A stretch of 64,000 nucleotides of DNA from Williamsia sterculiae (GTDB lineage Bacteria > Actinomycetota > Actinomycetes > Mycobacteriales > Mycobacteriaceae). The stretch lies in NCBI RefSeq assembly GCF_900156495.1, contig NZ_FTNT01000003.1:248001-312000 (forward strand). The letters are read 5' to 3'. Each line of letters begins with the position of its first letter. Within the stretch, counting starts at the first letter, position 1. The translations under genes and the position numbers were made by a program. Positions 1-9,394 of the stretch are shown in pieces. The notes beneath the pieces are model-generated. The model saw nothing but the letters and a program-made list of their open reading frames with translations. It did no database searches and had not been told where the DNA came from.

Positions 1-1014
1 ATGGGCGGCGTGATACCCGGACTGCATGGCCACCTCCGCCACACCGGGGAGGTCGTCGAGGCTCATCATGTCGCCGACGACCGAGATGGTCGGATGACCC
101 TCGACGGTCAGGTCTGGGCGCACCGGGATGGTCCCGCCCCTGCCCTGGGTCACCCCGGTGGCGGCAGCGAGTGCCGCGGCGAACGGAACCGCTTCGACAC
201 CGGCGGTCCACAACACGGTATGGGTGTCGATGCGATGCGTGGCCTTCGTGTCCTTGTCGGTGATCGATGCGTGATCGGCGCCGACGTCGGTGACGTGATG
301 TCCTAGCAGCGTCCGCACACCGATCTTGTCCAGGATGCGTTGCGCCTTGTGCGACAACCGGGGGTGGAACGACTCGAGTACCCGGGCGCCTCCGTGTACC
401 AGGACCACATCGGCCTCGGCAGGGTCGATGGTGTCGAATTCGCGGGCCAGCGCGCGGGTCGCCATCTCGCGTATCTGACCGGCGATCTCGACTCCCGTCG
501 GGCCCCCGCCGCTGACGACGAACGTCAGCCACGGCCGCCGCAGCTCGGCGGTCGCGAGTGTCTCGGCGATCTCGAACGAGGACACGATCTTGCGGCGGAT
601 CGCCAACGCGTCGTCGATGGTCTTCATGCCGGGTGCGTGGGCGGCGAACTGCTCGTTGCCGTGGTACGACTGGCGCATCCCGGCACCCACGATGAGGTGG
701 TCGTAACCGATGGTGAAGGTCGACCCGTCGAACCGCGTGGCCGTGATGGTCCTGTTCTCGACATCTATCCCGGATGCCTCGCCCAGCAGTACGTCGAGAT
801 TCTTGTGTCGGCGCAACAGATGGCGCAACGGGCTCGCAATGTCTCCCTCGGACAGCAAACCCGTCGCGCACTGGTAGAGCAGCGGCTGGAAGACGTGCGA
901 AGTGCCGCGATCGAGCACGGTGACGCGTACGTCGGCACTTTTGAGTCGCCGCGCGGCGTACACCCCGGCAAAGCCTCCGCCGATGATGACTGTGTGCACG
1001 CGGTCGTCGGCCAT
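1..1014 (-). CDS. NAD(P)/FAD-dependent oxidoreductase, type II NADH dehydrogenase-like (3' end outside window)
   Basis: Reverse-strand frame is open from an ATG at 1014 to the window edge (338 codons), so the C-terminus is missing. The N-terminus has a Rossmann FAD motif (VIIGGGFAGVYAARRL, residues about 8-23), and the middle has the second dinucleotide motif SGGGPTGVEIAGQIRE. A later GDMMSLDD segment matches the FAD-contacting GD motif of NDH-2 enzymes. NDH-2 proteins pass electrons from NADH to menaquinone at the inner face of the membrane without pumping protons. The C-terminal membrane-anchoring part cannot be checked. It could also be a carotenoid- or ferredoxin-type FAD reductase of the same fold, but the order of motifs favours NDH-2. 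Confidence 0.8.
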   Translation of the reverse strand, partial: MADDRVHTVIIGGGFAGVYAARRLKSADVRVTVLDRGTSHVFQPLLYQCATGLLSEGDIASPLRHLLRRHKNLDVLLGEASGIDVENRTITATRFDGSTFTIGYDHLIVGAGMRQSYHGNEQFAAHAPGMKTIDDALAIRRKIVSSFEIAETLATAELRRPWLTFVVSGGGPTGVEIAGQIREMATRALAREFDTIDPAEADVVLVHGGARVLESFHPRLSHKAQRILDKIGVRTLLGHHVTDVGADHASITDKDTKATHRIDTHTVLWTAGVEAVPFAAALAAATGVTQGRGGTIPVRPDLTVEGHPTISVVGDMMSLDDLPGVAEVAMQSGYHAAH

Positions 1015-1172
1015 GTCCCGAGTCTGCCGTACTCGGTTCGTCAGACACCAACCCCGTCCCGTCGGCCCGCGAGCGAGGCGCGTGCGCCGCTCAGCGACGG
1101 CGGGTTAACGCCCAGGTACTTCCCGGCGACTCATCAGGTGAGTACGCACCACGTCCGAGTGAAGGGAAGATC

Positions 1173-1298
1173 ATGTCTGTAGCGTTTGACTGGATCCGAC
1201 AGGGATATCTGAGTGGCGACCCGGTGGCCACGGCCCTGTTCATCGGACTGTTCGCGGTCGGTGGTGTCTGGACACTGATCAGCGGTGGGTCGTTCTGA
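1173..1298 (+). CDS. small single-pass membrane protein, 41 aa
   Basis: ATG at 1173 follows a good ribosome binding site (GAAGGGAAG, about 6 nt before the start). The 41-residue product begins MSVAFDWIRQGYLSGDPVA and continues into one hydrophobic segment (residues about 19-37, ALFIGLFAVGGVWTLISGG), so it would be a short membrane peptide with an amphipathic N-terminus. It sits alone on the plus strand between the NDH-2-like gene, which is divergent to it, and the convergent pgl. I do not recognise a family. The RBS, hydrophobic pattern and placement argue for a real gene, but there is no homology evidence here. Confidence 0.55.
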   Translation: MSVAFDWIRQGYLSGDPVATALFIGLFAVGGVWTLISGGSF

Positions 1299-1368
1299 GT
1301 CCAACCGGAACACGAGGGCGGCAGCATGGACCGGGACCGCGGTTCGCCCCGACCCGGACGGTTGCGAT

Positions 1369-2100
1369 TCAGGGTAGGTCGGTGGCCGCGGCCCGATCGA
1401 CGAACCAGACCGTCGCCTCGGTGCCGTGCACGGCGGCGCACGGCCACTGCTGCGGATCACCGCCGGTGACGCCGGCCGCGACGGCCTCGGCCTTCTCCCC
1501 GCCGGCGACCAGGAACCAGACCTGGCGCGCCCGGTCGACCACCGGTGCGGTGAGGGTGATGCGCCGCGGCGGCGGCTTGGGGGAGTCCGTCACGGCGACC
1601 ACCGGGCGGACCTGTTCGGCGAGCGCCGGGGTGTGCGGGAACAGTGAGTTGATGTGGCCCTCGCCGCCCATGCCCAGCAGGTGCAGGTCGAAGCGGGGGA
1701 TCTCGCCGTCCCCGTAGGACACCAGCCGGCTCGCGTAGTCGGCGGCCGCCGCCTCTATGTCGTCGCCGAACCGTCCGTCGGACGGTTCGATTGAGAACAC
1801 TCGCTCGGGGCGCACGGGCACCCGATCCAGCAACGCGGCGATCGCCTGGCCCTCGTTGCGTTCCGGGTCGTCGGCGGGGACGAACCGGTCGTCACCCCAG
1901 AAGATGTCGACGTGCGACCAGTCGATGTCGCCGCTGTCCTCACGCAGCGCGGCCAGCAGGGCGATGCCGTTGCTGCCGCCGGTGAGGACCACCGACGCGC
2001 TACCCCGTTCGGACTGCGCGGCGGTGACCACCTCGCGGAACCGTTGTGCGGCTGCCGCCACCACGGCATCGGCGTCGGCGCCGACCACCACCTCGCTCAT
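1369..2100 (-). CDS. pgl: 6-phosphogluconolactonase
   Basis: 243 aa, the usual length for Pgl/DevB. It hydrolyses 6-phosphogluconolactone to 6-phosphogluconate in the oxidative pentose phosphate pathway. Visible family motifs are the N-terminal VVLTGGSNGIALLAAL substrate-phosphate loop, VDIFWGDDRFVPADDPERNEG, and the LLGMGGEGHINSLFPHTPAL signature. It is the last gene of the minus-strand tkt-tal-zwf-opcA-pgl operon. Its ATG overlaps the opcA stop by 4 nt (ATGA), so translation is probably coupled. The order is identical to the mycobacterial Rv1445c-Rv1449c operon. Confidence 0.95.
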   Translation of the reverse strand: MSEVVVGADADAVVAAAAQRFREVVTAAQSERGSASVVLTGGSNGIALLAALREDSGDIDWSHVDIFWGDDRFVPADDPERNEGQAIAALLDRVPVRPERVFSIEPSDGRFGDDIEAAAADYASRLVSYGDGEIPRFDLHLLGMGGEGHINSLFPHTPALAEQVRPVVAVTDSPKPPPRRITLTAPVVDRARQVWFLVAGGEKAEAVAAGVTGGDPQQWPCAAVHGTEATVWFVDRAAATDLP

Positions 2101-3011
2101 GCGGTCACCTCTCCCTTGACTCCGGACATGCCCTGTAGGGCCTGGTGATAGATCTCATCGGGGTCCAACCGCCGTAGTTCCTCGGTCAGACATCCGGGTA
2201 CGTCCCGGGAACTCATCGCGATGCGACCGTCGGGTTTACCCGGGCTGATGAGGATCGCGTTGCCATCCTCGTCGACGGCCAGCACCGTGGTGCCGTCGTC
2301 GCGGTCGAGCCGCACCTCGAAGCTGCCCTGACCCCGGTCCACCTGCACGCCGAGTTCGGTGCGCAGCCAGCCGGCGAGCAGGTCGATCGACGGTGAGCCG
2401 GCCGGGCCGGTGACCGTCGCCGAGGTGATCGGCGTGTGCGGCGGACGGTCGATGGCCGAGGCCAGGATCGCACGCCAGTAGGTGATCCGGGCCCACGCCA
2501 GATCCGAGTCACCGGGGGAGTAGTTGCCCAACCGGGTGCCGAGGGTCGCGAGCGGATCGTCGGCTTTGCTCGCGTCGGTGATGCGTCTGCCACCGAGCTG
2601 GCCCATCGGGTCACCGGCCGGGTCGTCCGGTCCGACCCCGGGCCACCAGGTGACCACCGGGGTGTCCGCGAGCAGGAACGGGATGACCACGCTGTGCCCG
2701 TGATTCGCCAGTTCGCCCCGCAGCTTGAGCACCACCACCTCGGAGGCGCCCGCGTCGCCGCCGACCCGGATCTCGGCGTCCAGACGGGACTCACCGGAGC
2801 GTTCGCCGGACGCCACCACGATCACCCGACAGGGGTGCTCGCGACTGGCCGCGTTGGCGGCGTCGATCGCTCCCTCGGTCGGTTCACCGATGTCGGTGAC
2901 GACCACCAGGGTGAGCACCCGACCCAGGGTGACCGCACCGCCGTGTTCACGGGTCATCACCAACTGCTTGGCCACGTTCTCGGTGGACGTGTCGGGCAGG
3001 TCGATCTTCAT
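2097..3011 (-). CDS. opcA: glucose-6-phosphate dehydrogenase assembly protein OpcA
   Basis: 304 aa, typical for actinobacterial OpcA, beginning MKIDLPDTSTENVAKQLV. OpcA proteins are needed for activity or assembly of the adjacent glucose-6-phosphate dehydrogenase. Family hallmarks seen are the conserved N-terminal amphipathic stretch, the TWWPG segment (VVTWWPGVGPDDPAGD) and RRITDASKA. It lies between zwf and pgl, overlaps pgl by 4 nt, and is preceded by an AGAGGA ribosome binding site. The 117-bp gap to zwf is mostly a tandem repeat. Confidence 0.94.
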   Translation of the reverse strand: MKIDLPDTSTENVAKQLVMTREHGGAVTLGRVLTLVVVTDIGEPTEGAIDAANAASREHPCRVIVVASGERSGESRLDAEIRVGGDAGASEVVVLKLRGELANHGHSVVIPFLLADTPVVTWWPGVGPDDPAGDPMGQLGGRRITDASKADDPLATLGTRLGNYSPGDSDLAWARITYWRAILASAIDRPPHTPITSATVTGPAGSPSIDLLAGWLRTELGVQVDRGQGSFEVRLDRDDGTTVLAVDEDGNAILISPGKPDGRIAMSSRDVPGCLTEELRRLDPDEIYHQALQGMSGVKGEVTA

Positions 3012-3060
3012 CGGTGTCCGGTCCTCTCATGAGCGAAGGGCGGCACGAACGGCGTGGTGG

Positions 3061-3141
3061 TCGTGGTCTGCGCCCCGCCGTGGTCTGCGCCCGTCATGGT
3101 CTGCGCCCCGTCATGGTCTGCGCCCCGTCATGGTCTGCGCC
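3061..3141. repeat. tandem repeat, about 5 x 17 bp, starting at the zwf stop codon
   Basis: Five copies of a unit TCATGGTCTGCGCCCCG (plus-strand view): 3061-3077, 3078-3093 (16 bp, one base short), 3094-3110, 3111-3127 and a partial copy from 3128. The last copy is the end of the zwf coding sequence: 3128-3130 is the complement of its TGA. The array therefore looks like slippage duplication of the zwf tail into the zwf-opcA spacer. The three copies nearest zwf each carry an ATGA on the minus strand. Confidence 0.9.
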
Positions 3142-4669
3142 ACTGCCTGCCCGCGCGTTCCATCATCGTGTCGGCGGAGTCCGGACCCCAGGTACCCGCC
3201 TCGTAGGTGTCCGGCGACCCGTTCTCCGCCCAGGCGTCGAGCACCGGGTCGAGGATCTCCCACGACAACTCGACCTCGGCGTTGACCGGGAACAGCGACG
3301 GCTCGCCGAGCAGGACGTCGAGGATCAGGCGTTCGTAGGCCTCGGGGGAGGACTCGGTGAACGCCTGCCCATAGCTGAAGTCCATGTTGACGTCGCGCAC
3401 CTCCATGCTGGAGCCGGGCACCTTGGACCCGAAGCGCAGGGTGATGCCCTCGTCCGGCTGGACTCGGATGACGAGCGCGTTCTGGCTCAACTCCTCGGTC
3501 ATGGTCTTGTCGAACGGCAGGTGGGGTGCCCTCTTGAACACCAGGGCGATCTCGGTGACGCGACGTCCGAGCCGCTTGCCGGTGCGCAGGTAGAACGGCA
3601 CCCCGGCCCAGCGCCGACTGTCCACCTCGAGGGCGATCGCCGCGTAGGTCTCGGTGTTCGAGTCAGTGTCGAACCCCTCCTCCTCCTTGAGCCCGACCAC
3701 CTGTTCGCTGCCCTGCCATCCGGCCCCGTACTGACCGCGGGCGGTGTGCTCGGTCAGCGGGAGGATGTTCTTGGTCGCCGAGAGCACCTTGATCTTCTCC
3801 GCCTGCAGCTCACGGGGTTCGAACGAGACCGGCTCCTCCATGGCCACCAGGGCCAACAACTGCAGCAGATGGTTCTGGATGACGTCCCGTGCCGCGCCGA
3901 TGCCGTCGTAGTACCCGGCGCGGCCGCCGAGACCGATGTCCTCGGCCATGGTGATCTGCACGTGGTCGACATAGTGCGAACTCCACACCGGGTCGAACAA
4001 CTGGTTGGCGAAGCGCAACGCCAGGATGTTCTGGACGGTCTCCTTGCCCAGGTAGTGGTCGATGCGGAACACGGACTGTTCCGGGAACACGCTGTTGACC
4101 ACCTGGTTGAGTTCCCGCGCCGACTCGAGGTCGTGGCCGAAGGGCTTCTCGATCACCACCCGACGCCACTGATCACCCTGCGCCGTCGCCAACCCGCTGC
4201 GCCGCAACTGCTCGCAGACCACCGGGAACGCCTTCGGCGGCACCGACAGGTAGAACGCATGGTTGCCGTCGGTGCCGCGTTCGGCGTCGAGGGTGGCCAA
4301 CGTGTCCCGCAGTCGGTCGAAGGCCGCGTCGTCGTCGAAGGAGCCCTGCACGAACCGGAATCCTTCCGACAGCCGCTCCCACACGTCCTCCCGGAACGGG
4401 GTACGCGCGTGCGCCTGCACCGCGTCGTGCACCACCTTGCCGAAGTCCTCGTCGTCCCAGTCGCGTCGGGCGAAACCGACCAACGCGAAGCTCGGCGGCA
4501 ACAACCCCCGGTTGGCCAGGTCGTAGACCGCGGGCATCAACTTCTTGCGGGCGAGGTCACCGGTGACGCCGAAGATGACCAGGCTGCAGGGACCCGCGAT
4601 GCGGGGTAGACGCTTGTCGCGGGGATCGCGGAGCGGGTTCGACCAATTCTCTTCCGTCTTGGCCGCCAC
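3128..4669 (-). CDS. zwf: glucose-6-phosphate 1-dehydrogenase
   Basis: 513 aa, full length. It oxidises glucose-6-phosphate to 6-phosphogluconolactone with NAD(P)+. The N-terminal nucleotide motif GVTGDLARKKLMPAVYDLANRG (residues about 34-55) and the active-site signature RIDHYLGKETVQNILALRFAN are intact, with EKPFGHDLESA just before it. It is the third gene of the pentose-phosphate operon, 4 nt downstream of tal. The C-terminus (GRQWRRP) overlaps the last unit of the 17-bp repeat array. Confidence 0.97.
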   Translation of the reverse strand: MAAKTEENWSNPLRDPRDKRLPRIAGPCSLVIFGVTGDLARKKLMPAVYDLANRGLLPPSFALVGFARRDWDDEDFGKVVHDAVQAHARTPFREDVWERLSEGFRFVQGSFDDDAAFDRLRDTLATLDAERGTDGNHAFYLSVPPKAFPVVCEQLRRSGLATAQGDQWRRVVIEKPFGHDLESARELNQVVNSVFPEQSVFRIDHYLGKETVQNILALRFANQLFDPVWSSHYVDHVQITMAEDIGLGGRAGYYDGIGAARDVIQNHLLQLLALVAMEEPVSFEPRELQAEKIKVLSATKNILPLTEHTARGQYGAGWQGSEQVVGLKEEEGFDTDSNTETYAAIALEVDSRRWAGVPFYLRTGKRLGRRVTEIALVFKRAPHLPFDKTMTEELSQNALVIRVQPDEGITLRFGSKVPGSSMEVRDVNMDFSYGQAFTESSPEAYERLILDVLLGEPSLFPVNAEVELSWEILDPVLDAWAENGSPDTYEAGTWGPDSADTMMERAGRQWRRP

Positions 4670-4673
4670 CCGG

Positions 4674-5792
4674 TCAGCCCTTCGCGGCCTTCAGCTGTTC
4701 GGACGTCGCGTCCAACAATTCCTTCCAGGACACCTCGAACTTCTCCACGCCCTCGTTCTCCAGAGTGATGAAGACGTCGTCGAGGTCGACTCCCAGATCG
4801 GAGATGGCCGCGAAGACCTCCTCGGACTCGGGGCCCTTGCCGATGATCGAGTCGGTATCCACCGTGCCGTGGTCGGCGAAGGCGTCCATCGTCTTCTCCG
4901 GCATGGTGTTCACCGTGTTCGGTGCCACCAGGTCGCTGACGTACAGGGTGTCGGCGAAGTCGGGGTTCTTCACCCCGGTGGATGCCCAGAGCGGCCGCTG
5001 CGGGCGTGCGCCGGACTCCAGCAGCGCGCTGAATCGCGGTTCCACCTCGAAGACCTGCTGGTAGGCGACGTAGGCCAGGCGGGCGTTGGCCAGCGCGGCC
5101 TTGCCCTGCAGGGCGACGGCGTCGGGGGTGCCGATCGCGTTCAGGCGCTTGTCGACCTCGGTATCCACCCGCGACACGAAGAACGAGGCGACCGAGTGAA
5201 TGCGGGACAGGTCGTGTCCGGCCGCCTTGGCCTCCTCGAGACCGGCCAGGTAGGCGTCCATCACCAGGCGGTAGCGCTCCACCGAGAAGATCAGCGTCAC
5301 GTTGACGCTGATGCCTTCGGCGAGGGTCTTGGTGATCGCGGGCAGACCGGCCTCGGTCGCCGGGATCTTGATGAACAGATTGGGCCGGTCGACGATCTTC
5401 CACAACTCCACCGCCTGCGCCGCGGTCTTGTCCGCGTCGTGGGCGAGTCTGGGGTCCACCTCGATCGAGACGCGACCGTCGACCCCGTTGCTCGCCTCGT
5501 AGACCGGCGTGAAGACGTCGCAGGCGTCCCGGACGTCGTCGGTGGTGACGGTGCGGATGGTCGCGTCCACGTCGGCCCCGCGCGCGGCGAGCTCCTGGAT
5601 CTGCCCGTCGTAGGCGTCTCCCTTGGAGAGTGCGGCCTGGAAGATCGATGGGTTGGTGGTCACGCCGACCACCGACTTGGTGTCGATGAGCTCCTGCAGG
5701 TTCCCCGACGCGATGCGGTCGCGGGACAGGTCGTCGAGCCAGACCGACACACCGGCGTCGGACAGGGCCTTGAGGTTCGTGTTCTGGGTCAT
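4674..5792 (-). CDS. tal: transaldolase
   Basis: 372 aa from the ATG at 5792 ([27 protein letters not shown]), the usual length for the long actinobacterial TalB. It moves a dihydroxyacetone unit between sugar phosphates in the non-oxidative pentose phosphate pathway. The Schiff-base lysine lies in [15 protein letters not shown]; the [14 protein letters not shown] motif near residue 45 is also conserved. The start overlaps the tkt stop (ATGA). An upstream in-frame extension exists but would lie inside tkt and does not resemble the family, so the start at 5792 is preferred. Confidence 0.96.
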   Translation of the reverse strand: MTQNTNLKALSDAGVSVWLDDLSRDRIASGNLQELIDTKSVVGVTTNPSIFQAALSKGDAYDGQIQELAARGADVDATIRTVTTDDVRDACDVFTPVYEASNGVDGRVSIEVDPRLAHDADKTAAQAVELWKIVDRPNLFIKIPATEAGLPAITKTLAEGISVNVTLIFSVERYRLVMDAYLAGLEEAKAAGHDLSRIHSVASFFVSRVDTEVDKRLNAIGTPDAVALQGKAALANARLAYVAYQQVFEVEPRFSALLESGARPQRPLWASTGVKNPDFADTLYVSDLVAPNTVNTMPEKTMDAFADHGTVDTDSIIGKGPESEEVFAAISDLGVDLDDVFITLENEGVEKFEVSWKELLDATSEQLKAAKG

Positions 5793-7897
5793 GAGGTGTA
5801 TCCCTTCACGTTGGCGATCGAACGCTGAGCGGCGGCGACGGTGGCCTCCGGGGTGATGCCGAATTCCTTGTAGAGGGTCTTGTAGTCGGCGGACTCGCCG
5901 TAGTGCTCCAGCGAGACGCACTCGCCGAAACCGCCGACGATCTTCCACCACGACATGGCGATCCCGGCCTCGACGGAGACCCGGGCCCGAACGGTCGGCG
6001 GCAGCACCTGGTCCTGGTAGTTCTGGTCCTGGCTGAAGAACCACTCCATACACGGCATCGACACCACGCGGGTCCCGATGTTCTGCTCCTCGAGCTGCTT
6101 GGCCGCGGCCACCGCGATCTCCACCTCGGAACCGGTGGCGATGAGGATCACGTCGGGCGCGGCGGTGGACGACTCGATCAGCACGTAGGCCCCCTTGGCG
6201 GTGCCCTCCCGGGAGGTGCCCTCCAGGATCTCGACGTTCTGGCGGGTCAGGCAGAGTCCCACCGGGCCGCTGCTGCTGGAACGGGCCAGCACCGCGTGCC
6301 AGGCGTGCGCGGTCTCGTTGGCGTCGGCGGGGCGCACCACGCTGAGGTTGGGGATCGCCCGCAGCGCGCTCACCTGCTCCACCGGCTGGTGGGTGGGGCC
6401 GTCCTCGCCGAGACCGATGCTGTCGTGGGTCCAGACGTAGATGGGGTCGATGTCCATCAGCGACGCCAACCGCACCGCCGGCCGCATGTAGTCACTGAAC
6501 TGCAGGAACGTGCCGCCGTACGCGCGGGTCGGTCCGTGCAGGACGATGCCCGACAGGATGGCGCCCATCGCGTGCTCGCGGACACCGAAGTGCAGGGTGC
6601 GTCCGTACGGTTCGGCGTTCCAGTCGTCGGTCGAGATGGACGTCGGCCCGAACGAGTCGGCGCCGGAGATGGTGGTGTTGTTGCTGCCCGCGAGGTCGGC
6701 CGAACCACCCCACAGCTCCGGCAACACCGGTCCCACCGCGCCGAGCACCTCGCCGGAGGCGGCACGGGTGGCCACCGGTTTGCCACCCGGCTCCCACGAC
6801 GGCAGGTTCTCGTCCCAGCCCGACGGCAACTCGTCGCCCTTCAACCGATCGAACAGAGCCTTGCGCTCCGGGTTGTCGGCTGCCCACTTGTCGAAGACCG
6901 GACGCCACGCCTCGTGGGCCTCGTGACCGCGTTCGACCAGCTTGCGGGTGTGCGCGATCACCTCGTCGGAGACCTCGAACGTCTCGTCGGGGTCGAAGCC
7001 GAGGATCTTCTTGACGGCCTTCACCTCATCGTCGCCGAGTGCGGCCCCGTGCGCAGCCCCGGTGTTCATCTTGGTGGGTGCCGGGTAACCGATGATGGTG
7101 CGTAGCACGATGATCGACGGCTTGTCGGTGACCTCCTTCGCGTTGGCGACAGCGGCTTCGATGGCCGTGACGTCCTCGCCGCCCTCGACCACCTGCACAT
7201 GCCAGCCATAGGCGGCATACCGCTCGGCGGTGTTCTCCGACAGGGCGATGTCGGTGGCGTGTTCGATGGAGATCTTGTTGTCGTCGTAGAACAGGATGAG
7301 GTTGCCCAGCTGCTGGGTACCGGCCAGCGATGACGCCTCGGAGGTGACACCCTCCTCGATGTCACCGTCGGAGGCGATCACATAGATGTAGTGGTCGAAA
7401 GGACTGTCACCCCAGGCGGGTTCCGGATCGAAGAGCCCACGCTCACGGCGCGACGCCATCGCCATCCCGACCGACGACGCGAGTCCCTGGCCGAGCGGGC
7501 CGGTGGTGATCTCCACTCCGCGGGTGTGGCGGAACTCCGGGTGACCCGGAGTCTTGGATTTGTAGGTGCGCAGGGCGCCGATGTCGTCGAGTTCGAGGCC
7601 GAAACCCCCGAGGTAGAGCTGCAGGTACAGGGTCAGGCTCGAGTGGCCGCACGACAGCACGAAACGGTCGCGGCCGACCCAGGCGGTGTCCTCGGGATCG
7701 TGGCGCATGATGCGTTGGAACAGCGTGTAGGCGAGCGGGGCCAGGCTCATCGCGGTGCCGGGATGCCCGTTGCCGACCTTCTGCACCGCATCCGCCGCCA
7801 GCACGCGGACGGTGTCGACGGCCCTGGTGTCGAGGTCTGTCCAGCCCTCCGGGTAGGACGGTTCGGTCAGCTCGCGGATCTCATCAGTTGTGGACAC
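5789..7897 (-). CDS. tkt: transketolase
   Basis: 702 aa from GTG at 7897 ([19 protein letters not shown]), preceded by an AGGAGA ribosome binding site. It is a thiamine-diphosphate enzyme that transfers two-carbon units in the pentose phosphate pathway. Motifs include the N-terminal [20 protein letters not shown], the ThDP-Mg motif [20 protein letters not shown], and [17 protein letters not shown] in the pyrimidine-binding domain. It is the first gene of the operon, so the promoter should lie in the 461-bp spacer shared with ctaB. Confidence 0.97.
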   Translation of the reverse strand: MSTTDEIRELTEPSYPEGWTDLDTRAVDTVRVLAADAVQKVGNGHPGTAMSLAPLAYTLFQRIMRHDPEDTAWVGRDRFVLSCGHSSLTLYLQLYLGGFGLELDDIGALRTYKSKTPGHPEFRHTRGVEITTGPLGQGLASSVGMAMASRRERGLFDPEPAWGDSPFDHYIYVIASDGDIEEGVTSEASSLAGTQQLGNLILFYDDNKISIEHATDIALSENTAERYAAYGWHVQVVEGGEDVTAIEAAVANAKEVTDKPSIIVLRTIIGYPAPTKMNTGAAHGAALGDDEVKAVKKILGFDPDETFEVSDEVIAHTRKLVERGHEAHEAWRPVFDKWAADNPERKALFDRLKGDELPSGWDENLPSWEPGGKPVATRAASGEVLGAVGPVLPELWGGSADLAGSNNTTISGADSFGPTSISTDDWNAEPYGRTLHFGVREHAMGAILSGIVLHGPTRAYGGTFLQFSDYMRPAVRLASLMDIDPIYVWTHDSIGLGEDGPTHQPVEQVSALRAIPNLSVVRPADANETAHAWHAVLARSSSSGPVGLCLTRQNVEILEGTSREGTAKGAYVLIESSTAAPDVILIATGSEVEIAVAAAKQLEEQNIGTRVVSMPCMEWFFSQDQNYQDQVLPPTVRARVSVEAGIAMSWWKIVGGFGECVSLEHYGESADYKTLYKEFGITPEATVAAAQRSIANVKGYTS

Positions 7898-8358
7898 GGT
7901 CAGCGATTCTCCTGGTGATCGAAAACGGATCTGGACAGCGGACGCGGTGGTCGTGAGCATCGGCCGGGACCGATGTCAGGGACATCGCCGGGAAGCGGAG
8001 ACGACGGTTCACCCGACGCACCTGCCGCCCCCGGGCCGGAACGGACCTCACGTGGCCAAGCCTAGACCCGATGGGGCGACCGGACCCCGTGCGTGCGTGA
8101 ACTCTGCGTGGCCGGGCCCGGGTAGCCTCATTCGGGTGTCCTGAGTGGACCCGGACGTCGGTCGCCGAGGGTCGCCTCGATTCTCTGATCGGTCGGGGAG
8201 CCGTCTACCATTCCCTGTAGTAGTCGGTTCGGAGACCCACGGTCGGAGCCGGGACACGGACGTGAACAGCGTCGGCGCAGACATGACAGGCGCCGAGGTG
8301 ACAACCGGGCGAACGCAACCGTCCGGTGGTTGGGAGACCAGGTGAGGATGGGGAGCTG
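7898..8358. other. divergent intergenic region tkt/ctaB
   Basis: 461 bp without a supported gene. It must hold the promoters for the tkt operon (minus) and ctaB (plus). A TACCAT at 8206-8211 could be a -10 element for ctaB, but no convincing -35 partner is visible. Short open frames here have no start signals or family likeness. In M. tuberculosis I recall a PE_PGRS gene in this gap; nothing like it is present. Confidence 0.5.
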
Positions 8359-9342
8359 GTGAGCGGACATGGTTTCGCCGCCTCCCGATCGACCCCCGAC
8401 GAGGATCAGACGGCGGTCGCCGTCGCCGACCACCGATCGGTGCCGTCGCGGGTCCGCGGGCTGTTGCTCGCGTACCTCGCGCTGACCAAGCCGCGGGTCA
8501 TCGAACTGCTGCTCGTGGCCACCATCCCGGTGATGTTGCTGGCCGATCGCGGTCGTATCGACATCGGCCTCATCCTCTGCACCCTGTTGGGTGGGTGGCT
8601 GGGTGCGGCGAGCGCGAACACGTTGAACATGGTCGTCGACGCCGATATCGACCAGAAGATGAAGCGCACCGAGCGTCGGCCCCTGGCGCGGCAGGCCGTG
8701 AGCAGGGGACACGCCCTCGTGTTCGGTCTGGTTCTCGGGCTCGCGTCGTTCGTGGTGCTCTGGCTGACGGCGAATCTGCTCAGCGCGTTGCTGGTGATGG
8801 CGACCATCGCGTTCTACGTCTTGATCTACACGATGGTGCTCAAACGGCGGACCTGGCAGAACGTCGTCTGGGGTGGGGCCGCGGGCTGTATGCCGACGCT
8901 GGTCGGCTGGGCCGCGGTCACCGGCTCGATCGGATGGCAGCCGCTGGTGTTGTTCGGGGTGATCTTCTTCTGGACGCCGCCGCACACCTGGGCGCTGGCC
9001 ATGCGCTACAAGGAGGACTATCGGGCGGCCGGTGTGCCGATGTTGCCGGTGGTCGCGACCGAGGCCCAGGTCACCAGGCAGATGGTGGTCTACACCTGGC
9101 TCACCGTCGCGTGCACGCTGGCGCTGATCCCGGCCACCGGCTGGATCTACCTGGCGGTCGCGGTCGCGGCCGGGCTCTGGTTCCTGCTCGAGGTGCACAA
9201 GCTGTACCGCGACACCCTTCGTGGCGCGGAGGTCACCCCGCTGAAGATCTTCCTCAAGTCCAACGAGTACCTGGCCATCGTGTTCTGTGGCCTGGCCATC
9301 GACGCGGTGGTGAACCTGCCCACCATCGGCAGTCTGTTCTGA
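8359..9342 (+). CDS. ctaB: protoheme IX farnesyltransferase (heme o synthase)
   Basis: 327 aa from GTG at 8359, preceded by GGGAG. It attaches a farnesyl chain to heme b, giving heme o for cytochrome oxidase. It is a polytopic UbiA-type prenyltransferase: the first aspartate motif is [20 protein letters not shown], and the conserved loop [19 protein letters not shown] precedes the later helices. About nine hydrophobic segments are visible. Heme a synthase ctaA lies 4 kb away, so the two steps of heme a synthesis are near each other, as in mycobacteria. Confidence 0.95.
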   Translation: MSGHGFAASRSTPDEDQTAVAVADHRSVPSRVRGLLLAYLALTKPRVIELLLVATIPVMLLADRGRIDIGLILCTLLGGWLGAASANTLNMVVDADIDQKMKRTERRPLARQAVSRGHALVFGLVLGLASFVVLWLTANLLSALLVMATIAFYVLIYTMVLKRRTWQNVVWGGAAGCMPTLVGWAAVTGSIGWQPLVLFGVIFFWTPPHTWALAMRYKEDYRAAGVPMLPVVATEAQVTRQMVVYTWLTVACTLALIPATGWIYLAVAVAAGLWFLLEVHKLYRDTLRGAEVTPLKIFLKSNEYLAIVFCGLAIDAVVNLPTIGSLF

Positions 9343-9394
9343 TCCGGTCATTCTGACGGGCCGCGACGGTGCGTTCCGGCCGCGGTTGCCGGGC

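Noticed and set aside
3061-3141. CRISPR-like array
   Set aside because: Units are 17 bp, directly adjacent, with no spacers.
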